Source: a virus
Length of the DNA: 45,050 nucleotides
Strand: one strand, 5' to 3'
IMG/VR virus record: IMGVR_UViG_3300045141_000168
Coordinates: 1 to 45,050 of that record
Each line of letters begins with the position of its first letter. Position 1 is the first letter of the stretch. Positions 7,417 through 15,845 of this stretch are shown here, piece after piece. The translations under genes were made by a program, and so were the position numbers. A model generated the notes under the pieces. That model saw nothing but the letters and a program-made list of their open reading frames with translations, was not told the DNA's origin and searched no databases.

Positions 7417-8126
7417 CCGCGGCGGAGCGGCTCGTCGACTTCCCCGCCCATAACAGGCACATCGTCCAGCGGAGGCTTGCAGTTGAGCGGTATGCGTTAC
7501 CTGCCGTCCGACGTCTCGCTTTTCTGGTCGCGGAACACAACCTCCCGACCGCCCAAGTGCAGCAGGAGCTGGAAGGACGGCTGTATGTCTCGCTCGCCCG
7601 CTCGGTCGCATTCGGTTACGAGCAGGTACGACGTGAACTTCGCGGAGAGCGTCAGCCCATTCAGGCGTCTCTGCGTATCCCCGGCATCGGTGACCGTGGG
7701 CGCGTTGTCCTGCAGGGGTTGCCGGGTATCCACGGTCTTGTTCGCAGTCGAGCGGCGCTCGTGGCTCGTGACGTTGCCGAGGCGGCCACGTTGGCTGCTC
7801 ATCAGGCAGCGACGAAGCCGCAGGCAACCAAGGTCGCGGTGACGCTCGCCGTCGGAGACGCTGCGCGACGCACTCTCCACAACGATGTTCTGCAGCTGGT
7901 CGGCGAGGCGCTGAACCTCGGCCGCGGCGCCGGCGCCGCATCGGTACCCAGCCCACCGGAGTACGCGATGCGCAGTGAGCAGCTCGACGAGAACACCTGC
8001 GACTCCTGCGACGAGCTGCACGGCCTGATCGTCCAAGTCGACTCCGCCGAGTACATGGACGAGATGCCTCCGGCCGAGTGTGAGGGCGGCGGACGCTGTC
8101 GCGGAATCTACGTTTACGGAGCGTGA
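7371..8126 (+). CDS. Mu F-like minor head / head morphogenesis protein
   Basis: 251 aa from a GTG. The first 180 residues are long, basic helices. The C terminus carries the MuF/SPP1 gp7 family ending: RSEQLDENTCDSCDELHG (cysteines near residues 209 and 212), then AECEGGGRCRGIYVYG with two more cysteines, likely a metal knot. These minor head proteins bind the portal inside the procapsid and may be ejected with DNA. It is separated from the portal gene by about 6.6 kb of other genes, whereas the two are normally adjacent. Confidence 0.8.
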   Translation: MAAVAEQAWTPRVPLTAAERLVDFPAHNRHIVQRRLAVERYALPAVRRLAFLVAEHNLPTAQVQQELEGRLYVSLARSVAFGYEQVRRELRGERQPIQASLRIPGIGDRGRVVLQGLPGIHGLVRSRAALVARDVAEAATLAAHQAATKPQATKVAVTLAVGDAARRTLHNDVLQLVGEALNLGRGAGAASVPSPPEYAMRSEQLDENTCDSCDELHGLIVQVDSAEYMDEMPPAECEGGGRCRGIYVYGA

Positions 8127-8130
8127 CCGG

Positions 8131-9441
8131 ATGCCGACAATCGCCGAGCAGAAGCCCCAACTCGAGGCGTTGAAGCTCGACCTCGAACGAGGAGGAACGA
8201 TGGAGATGATGCGTGGCGCGGTCGAGCTGACGGCACAGTCGGTCGACTCGACTGGCCAGTCCTGGATCGAAGTGATGCCGGTCGTCGAGAAGGCCCGGAA
8301 TGGGCCGCACTATTTCACGATCACCGCCGACGACCTGACCGCGGCGATCGAGTTCATCAAGGCGAACCCCGACCGGATCCCGATCGACTACGACCATGCG
8401 GGCGCCGAGGGTGGCTCGACGAAGGCTGCAGGCTGGTTCACAGGCAACGCCGAGATCCGTAACGGCTCACTGTGGGCGGAGGTGAAGTGGACGCCGGCCG
8501 CTGTGCAGGAGATTCAGGACGGCTCGTTCCGCTTCGTCTCACCGGAATGGTCGATGGAGAACAAGGATGCGAAGACGGGCCTGTGGACGAAGTTCAAGGC
8601 GCTGGCTGCGGCCACTCTGACGAACCGGCCGTTCTTCGAGGAGATGTCTCCGGTAGTGGCGCATCAACTCGACTCCGAGCAGCTCGAGCAGCTAGCCACG
8701 CTGCACGGTTCGGAGGTCGCCGATCTTCTGCGTGCTGCGCAGGGCGACGACGAGGAAGTTTTTTCGACCGCGATCTCGGCGGCACTCGCAGCAGGCGGCA
8801 CTCCCTCCGCCACAGACCAGGGAACGGACGACGACCCAAAGGAGATCATCGTGGCCGACGACAAGCCGGTGACGGACTACATGAAGGCGCTCGGACTCGA
8901 CGACACCATCGACCCGAAGCAGCGCCTCGCTGTCGCATTCCGCGACAAGGACGACCAGATCGAACGCCTGACGGCGCAGGTCACCGACTTGACGGCCGCT
9001 GGCGGCGAGAAGAGCAAGCAGGCAGAAGAGCTCGCCTCGCGCCTCGAGGAACTCGAGCAGAAAGACAGGGCACGCGACATCGACCTGATCTTGGTGCGTG
9101 CCGTCGAGAAGGGGCGGGTTCTGCCCGCCGAGAAGGAGACGCTCGCCGAGGTGTTCGCCTCGGACGTCACCGGCCTGAGGAAGCTGATCGCTACACGGCC
9201 GGGCGACATGTTCGTCGGTGAGGCGAAGGGCGGCACCGCCGATCCGGACCGCTACGTCGACGACCCCGACGTGACCCAGTACGTCAAGGGTCTCGACACG
9301 AAGGGCGACCCCGTCGACACCGAGCAGGCGAAGACGCACCTTGCAGCGATGCAACTCCTGAAGGAAGACGGCAAGGACAAGACCTACACCAACGACGAGT
9401 ACGTGGCCGCGTACAACCGGGCCGCCCAGCTCGTCTACTAG
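8131..9441 (+). CDS. Mu gpI-like head protease fused to scaffold
   Basis: 436 aa from ATG 8131, which follows the previous stop by four bases and has GGAG eight bases upstream. A second in-frame ATG at 8200 has a stronger GGAGGA site and could be the main start. The N-terminal part shows the Mu I protease pattern: IDYDHAGAEGG...AAGWF, LWAEVKWTPAA, FRFVSPEW, then TLTNRPF. The C-terminal half is acidic and coiled-coil (QIERLTAQVTDLTA, EELASRLEELEQK), as expected for scaffold. The protease cleaves scaffold and often capsid during head maturation. It lies directly before the decoration and capsid genes, the canonical order. Confidence 0.8.
   Translation: MPTIAEQKPQLEALKLDLERGGTMEMMRGAVELTAQSVDSTGQSWIEVMPVVEKARNGPHYFTITADDLTAAIEFIKANPDRIPIDYDHAGAEGGSTKAAGWFTGNAEIRNGSLWAEVKWTPAAVQEIQDGSFRFVSPEWSMENKDAKTGLWTKFKALAAATLTNRPFFEEMSPVVAHQLDSEQLEQLATLHGSEVADLLRAAQGDDEEVFSTAISAALAAGGTPSATDQGTDDDPKEIIVADDKPVTDYMKALGLDDTIDPKQRLAVAFRDKDDQIERLTAQVTDLTAAGGEKSKQAEELASRLEELEQKDRARDIDLILVRAVEKGRVLPAEKETLAEVFASDVTGLRKLIATRPGDMFVGEAKGGTADPDRYVDDPDVTQYVKGLDTKGDPVDTEQAKTHLAAMQLLKEDGKDKTYTNDEYVAAYNRAAQLVY
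8191..8202 (+). promoter_or_regulatory. Strong ribosome site for an alternative protease start
   Basis: GGAGGA at 8191-8196 lies four bases before ATG 8200, in frame with the protease gene. It matches the spacing of other well-formed starts here (for example 6951). The rare CGA-GGA-GGA codons it forces hint that the site is functional. Both 8131 and 8200 remain possible. Confidence 0.5.
8851..9441 (+). CDS. Nested scaffold protein (Mu Z-like) from internal start
   Basis: AAAGGAG at 8838-8844 precedes an in-frame GTG at 8851 by six bases. Initiation there would give a 196 aa protein (VADDKPVTDYMKALGLDD...) made only of the scaffold part. In phage Mu, gene Z lies in frame inside gene I and supplies free scaffold. 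The coiled-coil from about 8950 to 9090 and the acidic composition fit. No protein evidence can be seen in the sequence. Confidence 0.6.
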   Translation: MADDKPVTDYMKALGLDDTIDPKQRLAVAFRDKDDQIERLTAQVTDLTAAGGEKSKQAEELASRLEELEQKDRARDIDLILVRAVEKGRVLPAEKETLAEVFASDVTGLRKLIATRPGDMFVGEAKGGTADPDRYVDDPDVTQYVKGLDTKGDPVDTEQAKTHLAAMQLLKEDGKDKTYTNDEYVAAYNRAAQLVY

Positions 9442-9450
9442 GAGACACAC

Positions 9451-9846
9451 ATGGCACACGAAACCCAGGCCGAGTCCTACATCTTCAGTGGACGGGCGGC
9501 CTCAGCGATCCAGCCGTACGGGGTGCTGTCGTTCCCGGTAGGGTCGGGCATCGATTACGGGCTCGTTCCGGCTGTCGGCGCGAGTTCTCCCTGCTTTGGC
9601 GTCAGCCGCGCATCCCATGCGGTAGGCGACGCGGCCGAGTGCATCACCTACGGTGAGGCGAAGGTTCGGGCGCTCGCGTCGATCGGTGCAGGCGCAATCG
9701 TTGGTCCGGCGGCCGCAGGCTCGATCGGCGTTGTTGTCTCGGCACCAGCCGTCGCTACCAGCTATACGAACGGTGTCGGCGTCGCAGTTCAGAACGCCGC
9801 GTTGAACGACATCTTCACGATCCTCGTCCGGCCGATCTCCGGCTAA
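9451..9846 (+). CDS. Capsid decoration (cement) protein, DUF2190-like
   Basis: 131 aa, ATG preceded by TAGGAGACACAC. The Ala/Gly/Val-rich sequence has the layout of small capsid-stabilising proteins: an opening ETQAESYIFSGRAASAIQPY, a central GDAAECITYGEAKVRALASI and a closing DIFTILVRPISG. Such proteins bind the outside of the expanded capsid. The position between protease/scaffold and capsid gene is the usual one for this family. Confidence 0.7.
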   Translation: MAHETQAESYIFSGRAASAIQPYGVLSFPVGSGIDYGLVPAVGASSPCFGVSRASHAVGDAAECITYGEAKVRALASIGAGAIVGPAAAGSIGVVVSAPAVATSYTNGVGVAVQNAALNDIFTILVRPISG

Positions 9847-9861
9847 GTCCCCACGACCCTC

Positions 9862-9896
9862 TAGCGGCTGATTTTCCGGGAGCCCCGGTCGCGCTA
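9862..9896 (+). other. Nested hairpin upstream of the capsid gene
   Basis: An outer stem TAGCG/CGCTA (9862-9866 with 9892-9896) encloses a perfect inner stem CCGGG-AGC-CCCGG (9876-9888). It ends exactly where the AAAGGAG ribosome site of the capsid gene begins, so it could affect capsid mRNA stability or translation. It lacks a 3' T-run and is not a typical terminator. Confidence 0.45.
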
Positions 9897-9908
9897 AAGG
9901 AGCACTAG

Positions 9909-10910
9909 ATGGCAACCACTTCCGTGGGGAATGTCCATGTCAACGTTCCCCTTTCAAACCTCGCGATCCGGTACATGCCACACATGGACGGCTTCATCGC
10001 CGACGAGGTATGCCCCCGGATTCCGGTGGTCAACGAATCGAACGTGTACTACACCTGGCAGCAGGCCGACTTCTTCTCGGTCGATGTGTCCGACCTCGTG
10101 CCTGATCGCGGAACGCCGCGCGAGATCGACTTCACGGCAACGACCGCCAGCTATTCGGCGAACCGTCGCGAGCTCGGCTGGTCGATCTCCCAGCGTGAAC
10201 GGAACAACGCCGACAACCAGCTTGACCTGGAGACGGCGAAGCAGCAGGGCGTCCTCGCACGGCTCGCGTTGCTTCGCGACCAGCGCATCGCCGCCCTGCT
10301 GAAGGCGGGCGGTACGACGACCGTCCTCGGTGAGATCATCACCGGCGGTTTGGATTCGTCGATGACCGCCGCCGCCAACCCGAAGTTCGACGTCTCGACG
10401 ACTCTCTGGTCGGACTTCACCGGCCAGGTCACGGTCGGGATCAGGGCGATGCGCCAGACGATCGGCGTCCAGCCGAACACGATCATCATCCCCGCGTACG
10501 TTGCTGAGGGGATGCAGAAGTCCGGGATCTTCACCGCCGCCGGCGGCCCGATCAACCAGTACACCGGCACCCCGGCCGACAACCCGTACTTCGACCAGTA
10601 TCCGCTGCTTCCGACGCGGATCATGGGATGCCGGGTGCTCGTGCCGGGCAACATCAAGAACACGGCGAAGGAAGGCCAGACGGCCTCCTACTCGGACGTG
10701 TGGGGCAAGGACGTCACCCTGCTCTATGTGACGCCTGGCCCGTCGATGACGGTCCCGTCGGTCGCGTACACGTTCCAGGCTGAGGCGCTTCTCACTCGGC
10801 AGGCGCGTGACGACGTGCGCCGGATGGACGAGTACTTCCTCGGCAACACGATCGCCGAGAAGGTCGTAGCCCCGTTCGCGGGTTACACGATCACCGCGGC
10901 CGCAACCTAG
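9909..10910 (+). CDS. Major capsid protein
   Basis: 333 aa; AAAGGAGCACTAG precedes the ATG. The sequence fits HK97-fold major capsid proteins of actinophages and Mu-like phages: FIADEVCPRIPVVNESNVYY near the start, then a long acidic-basic helix region (RRELGWSISQRERNNADNQL), a PNTIIIPAYVAEGMQ strand-helix of the P domain, and DDVRRMDEYFLGNTIAEKVV at the end. It assembles the icosahedral shell. No delta-domain is seen, in line with scaffold being supplied by the upstream gene. A strong terminator follows. Confidence 0.85.
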   Translation: MATTSVGNVHVNVPLSNLAIRYMPHMDGFIADEVCPRIPVVNESNVYYTWQQADFFSVDVSDLVPDRGTPREIDFTATTASYSANRRELGWSISQRERNNADNQLDLETAKQQGVLARLALLRDQRIAALLKAGGTTTVLGEIITGGLDSSMTAAANPKFDVSTTLWSDFTGQVTVGIRAMRQTIGVQPNTIIIPAYVAEGMQKSGIFTAAGGPINQYTGTPADNPYFDQYPLLPTRIMGCRVLVPGNIKNTAKEGQTASYSDVWGKDVTLLYVTPGPSMTVPSVAYTFQAEALLTRQARDDVRRMDEYFLGNTIAEKVVAPFAGYTITAAAT

Positions 10911-10924
10911 ACCGCAGCCTGACA

Positions 10925-10952
10925 GAGAAGGGCGAGGAGCCCCGCCCTTCTC
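10925..10952 (+). terminator. Hairpin terminator after the capsid gene
   Basis: A perfect 10 bp stem GAGAAGGGCG (10925-10934) pairs with CGCCCTTCTC (10943-10952) around an 8-base loop, followed by GTTCCCCT. It starts 15 bases after the capsid stop. The T-run is weak, so termination may be partial, which would give high capsid and lower downstream transcript levels. Confidence 0.7.
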
Positions 10953-10960
10953 GTTCCCCT

Positions 10961-11030
10961 CGGCAGGAGAGCCAGGGGGTCCTCTTCGCGTCGGGCTCCC
11001 GTTGCTGGGGTCCCCCTGGCTGTCCTGTCG
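10961..11030 (+). repeat. Long imperfect inverted repeat before the fusion gene
   Basis: 19-base arms 10961-10979 and 11012-11030 are complementary at 17 positions, with a perfect core AGCCAGGGGG/CCCCCTGGCT. The loop is 32 bases. It sits between the capsid terminator and the TTG start at 11052, so it could be a second terminator, an RNA-processing site or a leader structure. Confidence 0.6.
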
Positions 11031-11051
11031 TTCACTCGCAAGGAGCCCGCT

Positions 11052-14000
11052 TTGACCGCTCTCAAGCAGCGCCACCCTGTACCGGACCCGAAGATCGCCG
11101 CCTGCCTTATCACGAAGAACTCGGAGGCGTCCCTAGAAGCCGCTCTCGAGACGATCCGGCCGTTCGTCCACGAGATCAACATCTACGACACCGGCTCCAA
11201 GGACGGCACCTTCGACCTGCTCGAACGGTTGAGCAAGGACGTCCTGCTGGTCGTCAAGGATGGGACGCCGATCGAGACGCTGCAGGAGGAGCCGGCGGCG
11301 CGCCGTGCGGACTGCAGTTACGCGCAGTTGGCGCCGATCCGTGTCAAGCATGGCACCTGGCGCAACGACTTCTCGTGGGCGCGGACGCAGAGTTTCAAGA
11401 TGGCGTCGCCGGAGTGCGACTGGTTCCTCTGGCTCGACGACGACGACCTGATCGTGAACGCGCTCACCCTGCAGCAGCTCGCCTATACGGCTCCGCCGGA
11501 GCTCGACGGGTTCGTGATGCGATACGACTACGCCCATGACGAGGCGGGCAACCTCGTCTGTGTTCTGTGGCGTGAACGGTTGATGCGGCGTGCGTCCGGG
11601 TTCGCGTGGAAGGGCGCGATCCATGAGGTGCTGATCCCGCCGGATGGTCGTAGTCCGAACTTTCAGATGGTGTCGCCGGAGATGGTGCGTTACATCCATG
11701 AGCGGCCACCGGATCGATATCCGCCGGAGCGGAACCTGCGCATCCTCCAGGCCGACGCGCGGAAGGCGCGCGACCGGGGCGAGCAGCCGGACCCGCGGAC
11801 CCTCGCGTATCTCGGCACCGAGCATATGGCGCTCGGCAAGTTTGAGCAGGCGATCCCGTTCCTGCATGAGTACCTCAGCCACCCGAACGCCGGCTGGTCG
11901 GATGAGCGGATGCAGGTGCAGCACAAGCTCGCGACCTGCCTCCGGTTGATGAATGAGCCGACTGCCGCCTATGAGGTTGAGCACACGGCGACGAAGGAGC
12001 GGTTCGACTGGGCCGAGAATTATTGCGGCCTCGTCGAGACGTGCGCGATGCTGGAACGTTGGGGCGAGGTTGAGCATTGGGCGCAGCTGGCGTTGAAGTT
12101 CGGGATGCCACAGTCGATGCTGATCCTGAACCCGCTCGAGTTCTCGCTGCTGCCGTTGGCGCGCCTGTCGGAGGCTTGTGCGAAGCAGGGCCGGTTCGAC
12201 GAGGCCGACCATCATCTCGCGGAGGCGGCGAAGGTCGCGCCGGGCCATCCGGCTATCGCGTCGCAGGGTGCGGCGATCGCTCAGATGCGGATGGAAGGCG
12301 AGTCGATCCAGGCTGTATTGAAGTTGCGCGAGGTGCTCGTCCGCCACGACGAGAACTTGAAGGCGTTGCAGGTGATCGAGTCTGCCCCCTATTACATCGC
12401 GGAGCATCCGGCGATCGTGCAGGCCCGGTCGGAACAGCGCGAGATGTGCAAACACTACTTGCGGCCGGAGGAGTACGTCCGCTGGTACGAGGACGAGCCG
12501 AAAGAGTCGACGTATCCGTGGGATGAGATCGACGAGGTGCCGGAGCGGTTCGAGCGCGTCAAGGGACTCCTGGATGGCCTCGCTGAGCAGGCTTCTAAGC
12601 TCGGCCGGCCACCTCGCGTCCTAGACCTCGGCTGCAACGACTGGGCGCTTGTAGGCGCTGTTCTGTGGCGTCACGGCTACGTCTGCGATGGCGTCGAGTT
12701 GAACAAGGGCAGCTATGAACGGGCGCTCGAGCTCGTAGCTGCGGAGACAGCCAGCGCGAACGGCAACGGGCCGAAGATCGTCCAGGGCGATCTGCACGAT
12801 GCGGGTAGGCTTCTCGGTCCGTGGGCGCAGGCGGAAGGCGAGCCCGGCCAGCACGGCTACGACGCCGTCTCGATCTTCGAGGTGCTCGAGCACGTCCCCG
12901 ACGTTGAGAAGGCGCTCGCCGTCGCCGAGTTGATGCTCAAACCTGACGGCCGCGTCTACCTCTCCACCCCGAACGGTGCCTTCGAGCGCGGCAACCTCTC
13001 CACCTGGGCGCGGGTCGAGCGCAAAGGACATCTGCGCGCTCTGCCGGTGCATGAGTTGGCCGAACTCATCATCAAGCGTGGCAGGATCGAAGACGTCCGC
13101 CTCCACGCCGTCGACCCTGCCGACCCGCGACTCACGTTCCTCAGCTACACGCCGCGCAAATCGAAAGGCAAGGTCGTCTTCTACGGCGGAGGTGCGTGGG
13201 AGCCGTGGTCGCCACGGTCGATGACTGAGGGTGGTCTCGGCGGGTCGGAGACGGCGCTGGCACAGGTTTCGATTCGCATGGCGATGGACGGCTACGAGGT
13301 CAAGGTGTACTCGGGTGCGGAGCCGGGCATGTACGGCGGCGCGCTCTGGCGGCCGTTGCACGCGTTCGACGCTGGTGAGGAGTGCGATCTGCTTGTCGTG
13401 TCGCGGGTGCCGCACATCTTCGACCGGCCCGTCGCGGCAAAGAGGACGGCGTTCTGGTCGCATGACCACAGCTACCCGGAGATGCTGACCGACGAGCGGC
13501 TCGGGAAGATCGACCATGTTGTTGTCTTGTCGGAGTGGCAGAAGGCCAGGTTCGCCCGGTTGTATCCGGCTGCGAAGGAGAAGCTGACGCTGATCCGCAA
13601 CGGGATCGGGATGTTCGACCCCGACACTGGCGAGGATCGTTACGCCGACGCTCGAGCTAGGACGTTCACGCAGCGGAAGCCGCGCGCAGTGTTCTCCTCG
13701 TCAGCCGATCGTGGCCTTGACGTTCTGGTCGGTCTCTGGCCGGCGATCCGTGAGCATGTCCCCGACGCCGAGCTGCACATCTTCTACGGCTTCAACGTCC
13801 TCGATGCGGTGGCGAAGGCGAACCCGCAGCTGCTCGACTTCAAGCGCGGTCTGCTGGCGCAGATCGAGATGCTGGGCGGTGAGAAGATTGGGATCTTCCT
13901 ACGCGGTCGGGTCGGCCAACGCGAACTCGCAGACGAGATGGGAAAGGCTCGCGTGTGGGCGTACCCGACCGCGTTCTTGGAAACATCGTGTATTGGTGCG

Positions 14001-14384
14001 ATGGAGGCGCGGGCGTGTGGTTTGCCGATCGTGACGTCGGCGCTGGGTGCGCTGAACGAGACGGCCGCTCATGGAATCCGGATCGACTGGAACGCCGACG
14101 AGGATGAGCCGTTTAACCAGACGAAGGAGTACGGCGAGAAGTTCGTCGAGTCTGTCACCAAGCTTCTAACCGACGGAGAGTTGTGGCACTACTGGTGGAA
14201 GCAGGCCGTTGGCGAAACGACTCCTCCGATCGACATCGGACAAAACGATTGGCAGCGGCGGATACCGGACTGGGAGGCGCTCGTGCCGAAGAAGCCAGAG
14301 CCGGTGATCTTGCACTACGGCAACATGGCCTCGACCACGGGATCAGTTGAGCCAATCGTGCTCAACTTCACGAAAGCGACCTGA
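11052..14384 (+). CDS. GT2 - TPR - methyltransferase - GT4 multidomain glycan enzyme
   Basis: 1110 aa from a TTG with AAGGAGCCC upstream. Domain 1 (residues about 12-220) is a GT-A glycosyltransferase: KIAACLITKNSEASL, IYDTGSKDGT, and the metal-binding LWLDDDDLI near residue 127. Residues about 230-460 are helical TPR-like repeats. A class I methyltransferase follows (VLDLGCND near 523, then DAVSIFEVLEHVPD). The last third is a GT-B/GT4 enzyme (GGLGGSETALAQ near 729, HVVVLSEWQ, SSSADRGLD near 882, FLETSCIGAMEARACGLPIV). The combination suggests synthesis and capping of a short glycan on virion or cell-surface material. Placing it within the head operon is unusual. Its end overlaps the next ATG. 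Confidence 0.8.
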   Translation: MTALKQRHPVPDPKIAACLITKNSEASLEAALETIRPFVHEINIYDTGSKDGTFDLLERLSKDVLLVVKDGTPIETLQEEPAARRADCSYAQLAPIRVKHGTWRNDFSWARTQSFKMASPECDWFLWLDDDDLIVNALTLQQLAYTAPPELDGFVMRYDYAHDEAGNLVCVLWRERLMRRASGFAWKGAIHEVLIPPDGRSPNFQMVSPEMVRYIHERPPDRYPPERNLRILQADARKARDRGEQPDPRTLAYLGTEHMALGKFEQAIPFLHEYLSHPNAGWSDERMQVQHKLATCLRLMNEPTAAYEVEHTATKERFDWAENYCGLVETCAMLERWGEVEHWAQLALKFGMPQSMLILNPLEFSLLPLARLSEACAKQGRFDEADHHLAEAAKVAPGHPAIASQGAAIAQMRMEGESIQAVLKLREVLVRHDENLKALQVIESAPYYIAEHPAIVQARSEQREMCKHYLRPEEYVRWYEDEPKESTYPWDEIDEVPERFERVKGLLDGLAEQASKLGRPPRVLDLGCNDWALVGAVLWRHGYVCDGVELNKGSYERALELVAAETASANGNGPKIVQGDLHDAGRLLGPWAQAEGEPGQHGYDAVSIFEVLEHVPDVEKALAVAELMLKPDGRVYLSTPNGAFERGNLSTWARVERKGHLRALPVHELAELIIKRGRIEDVRLHAVDPADPRLTFLSYTPRKSKGKVVFYGGGAWEPWSPRSMTEGGLGGSETALAQVSIRMAMDGYEVKVYSGAEPGMYGGALWRPLHAFDAGEECDLLVVSRVPHIFDRPVAAKRTAFWSHDHSYPEMLTDERLGKIDHVVVLSEWQKARFARLYPAAKEKLTLIRNGIGMFDPDTGEDRYADARARTFTQRKPRAVFSSSADRGLDVLVGLWPAIREHVPDAELHIFYGFNVLDAVAKANPQLLDFKRGLLAQIEMLGGEKIGIFLRGRVGQRELADEMGKARVWAYPTAFLETSCIGAMEARACGLPIVTSALGALNETAAHGIRIDWNADEDEPFNQTKEYGEKFVESVTKLLTDGELWHYWWKQAVGETTPPIDIGQNDWQRRIPDWEALVPKKPEPVILHYGNMASTTGSVEPIVLNFTKAT

Positions 14385-14854
14385 TGGCCTACATCGGCGC
14401 GACCGAACTCTCCGGCCTCCTCCCGAACGCCGTCCCAACCCTCACTGGATCGTCGCGGCCGCTCAACATGGGCGAAGTCGCCACCATCTGCGAACGAGTC
14501 AGCATCGAACTCGACACCGCCGCCGCCATCGCCGGCTACCTCACACCCATCCCCACCACCGCAACACAAGCGTACGGCCAAATGGCCCTCTACAACTCAT
14601 GGGGAGCAGCCTGCCGCACGTTGCAGGTGATCTTCCCCGGCGGCGGTAACAGCGCCGCGATGCCGCTCGCGCAGGACTACTGCAACGACTTCAAAGCCGT
14701 CCTCGACCGGATACGTCAGAGCGCAGAGATCCTCGTCGGCGCACCAACAGACCCATCCGAGACAGCCCGTGACCTTCCCCGCTCCCTCTCAACGTCCGAC
14801 CCGACAGCAACCTCCGGCGTCCAGGCGCAGTCACAGGTCGGGATGAAGTTCTGA
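14384..14854 (+). CDS. Head-tail connector (adaptor)
   Basis: 156 aa, starting on an overlapping TGATG. The N-terminal 110 residues are helical (VATICERVSIELDTAAAIAG, AQDYCNDFKAVLDRIRQSA), similar to the compact helical head-tail adaptors that bind under the portal. The last 45 residues are Ser/Thr/Pro-rich and likely disordered. Identification relies on size, helical layout and the position first in the connector block. Confidence 0.6.
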   Translation: MAYIGATELSGLLPNAVPTLTGSSRPLNMGEVATICERVSIELDTAAAIAGYLTPIPTTATQAYGQMALYNSWGAACRTLQVIFPGGGNSAAMPLAQDYCNDFKAVLDRIRQSAEILVGAPTDPSETARDLPRSLSTSDPTATSGVQAQSQVGMKF

Positions 14855-15348
14855 TGGCACGCACCGTAAGTAGCGGTGGCGGCGTCACCATCGAGATCGA
14901 ACCGCCGATCGAGTTCATCCTCAAACAGACTGGCCGATTCCAAGAGGCGCTGCTCGACCTCGAACCGCTCTGGGAACTGGTCAAGCCGATCGCAGCCCGT
15001 GTCGAAGAGGACCAGTTCTCAACGCAGGGCGAGGGCGCGTGGCCTGCGCTGGCCGAGTCGACGATCGCTCGCAAGGAGTCTGGCGGCTGGCCGATGGATC
15101 CGCTCGTCCGCACAGGCGACCTCAAAGACTCACTCACGAATCCTGGTCGAGCCGCCGACACCGGGCCCGCCCACATGATCTATGGCAGCGACGTCGACTA
15201 CGCCCTCTTCCACCAGGAAGGCACGAGCAGGATGCCGGCGCGGCAATTGATTCCTGACCCGTACCGCGTCGAGGACCGCCGAAAGATCGAAGCCGCGATG
15301 GTGACCTATGTGAACGCAGCATCGAGGCTTACCTTCGGGAGGGTCTGA
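14854..15348 (+). CDS. Phage virion morphogenesis / tail completion protein (Mu G-like)
   Basis: 164 aa. Diagnostic features include GAWPALAESTIARKESGG around residue 65, LVRTGDLKDSLT around 88, and YALFHQEGTSRMPARQLI around 118. This arrangement (W.aLs..T...K, then L..tG.L..s, then Y...Hq.G...ipaR) typifies the PF05069-type virion morphogenesis proteins required for joining heads to tails. Overlapping ATGs on both sides show coupled translation. Confidence 0.75.
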   Translation: MARTVSSGGGVTIEIEPPIEFILKQTGRFQEALLDLEPLWELVKPIAARVEEDQFSTQGEGAWPALAESTIARKESGGWPMDPLVRTGDLKDSLTNPGRAADTGPAHMIYGSDVDYALFHQEGTSRMPARQLIPDPYRVEDRRKIEAAMVTYVNAASRLTFGRV

Positions 15349-15842
15349 TGTCGCTCAGACTCGGCGAATACGCCGTTGAGTTGGCGAAGGCGAAGCTACA
15401 AGCGAACATGCCAAGCCGCGTCGCTGACATCAACGCCGACGCGAGCCTCCCCCGGATCGACCCGCTGCTCTCCGACCAGCACATGTATTACACCAGCGGC
15501 CTCGAGAGCATTCCGGCAACGCCAGCGATCATCATCGCCGAAGGGCCAGCCTCGTTCGGTGAGGAGGGGCCGCACACGCTGATCCTCGACCCGATCGAGC
15601 TCGGAGTCTGGGTGCTCGAAGCCGACCCTGACCGCCAGGTCCTCGGCAAGCGGCTGCAGCGTCAGACGCGCGCCGTCATCGAATCGCTCTGGGACAGCCA
15701 GCCGCAGGAACAGCTCGACAGCAAAGCCTTCCGGATCATGCCAATGCGTACCCAACCTGGCCGAGTGTTCGAGCCCGATCAGGTCGACGCCTGGCGCGGC
15801 TTCTACCTGACCGTCTTCAACGTCCAACAGATCGAGGAGTGA
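15348..15842 (+). CDS. Tail terminator / neck protein
   Basis: 164 aa. An alpha-beta layout with an early helix (YAVELAKAKLQANM), a central beta sheet (PAIIIAEGPASF, LILDPIELGVWVL), a helix (LGKRLQRQTRAVIESLW) and a final strand (RGFYLTVFNVQQIEE) matches tail-terminator-type proteins that cap the tail tube at the head end. Direct adjacency to the tail tube gene supports this. No catalytic motif is seen. Confidence 0.6.
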   Translation: MSLRLGEYAVELAKAKLQANMPSRVADINADASLPRIDPLLSDQHMYYTSGLESIPATPAIIIAEGPASFGEEGPHTLILDPIELGVWVLEADPDRQVLGKRLQRQTRAVIESLWDSQPQEQLDSKAFRIMPMRTQPGRVFEPDQVDAWRGFYLTVFNVQQIEE

Positions 15843-15845
15843 TCC

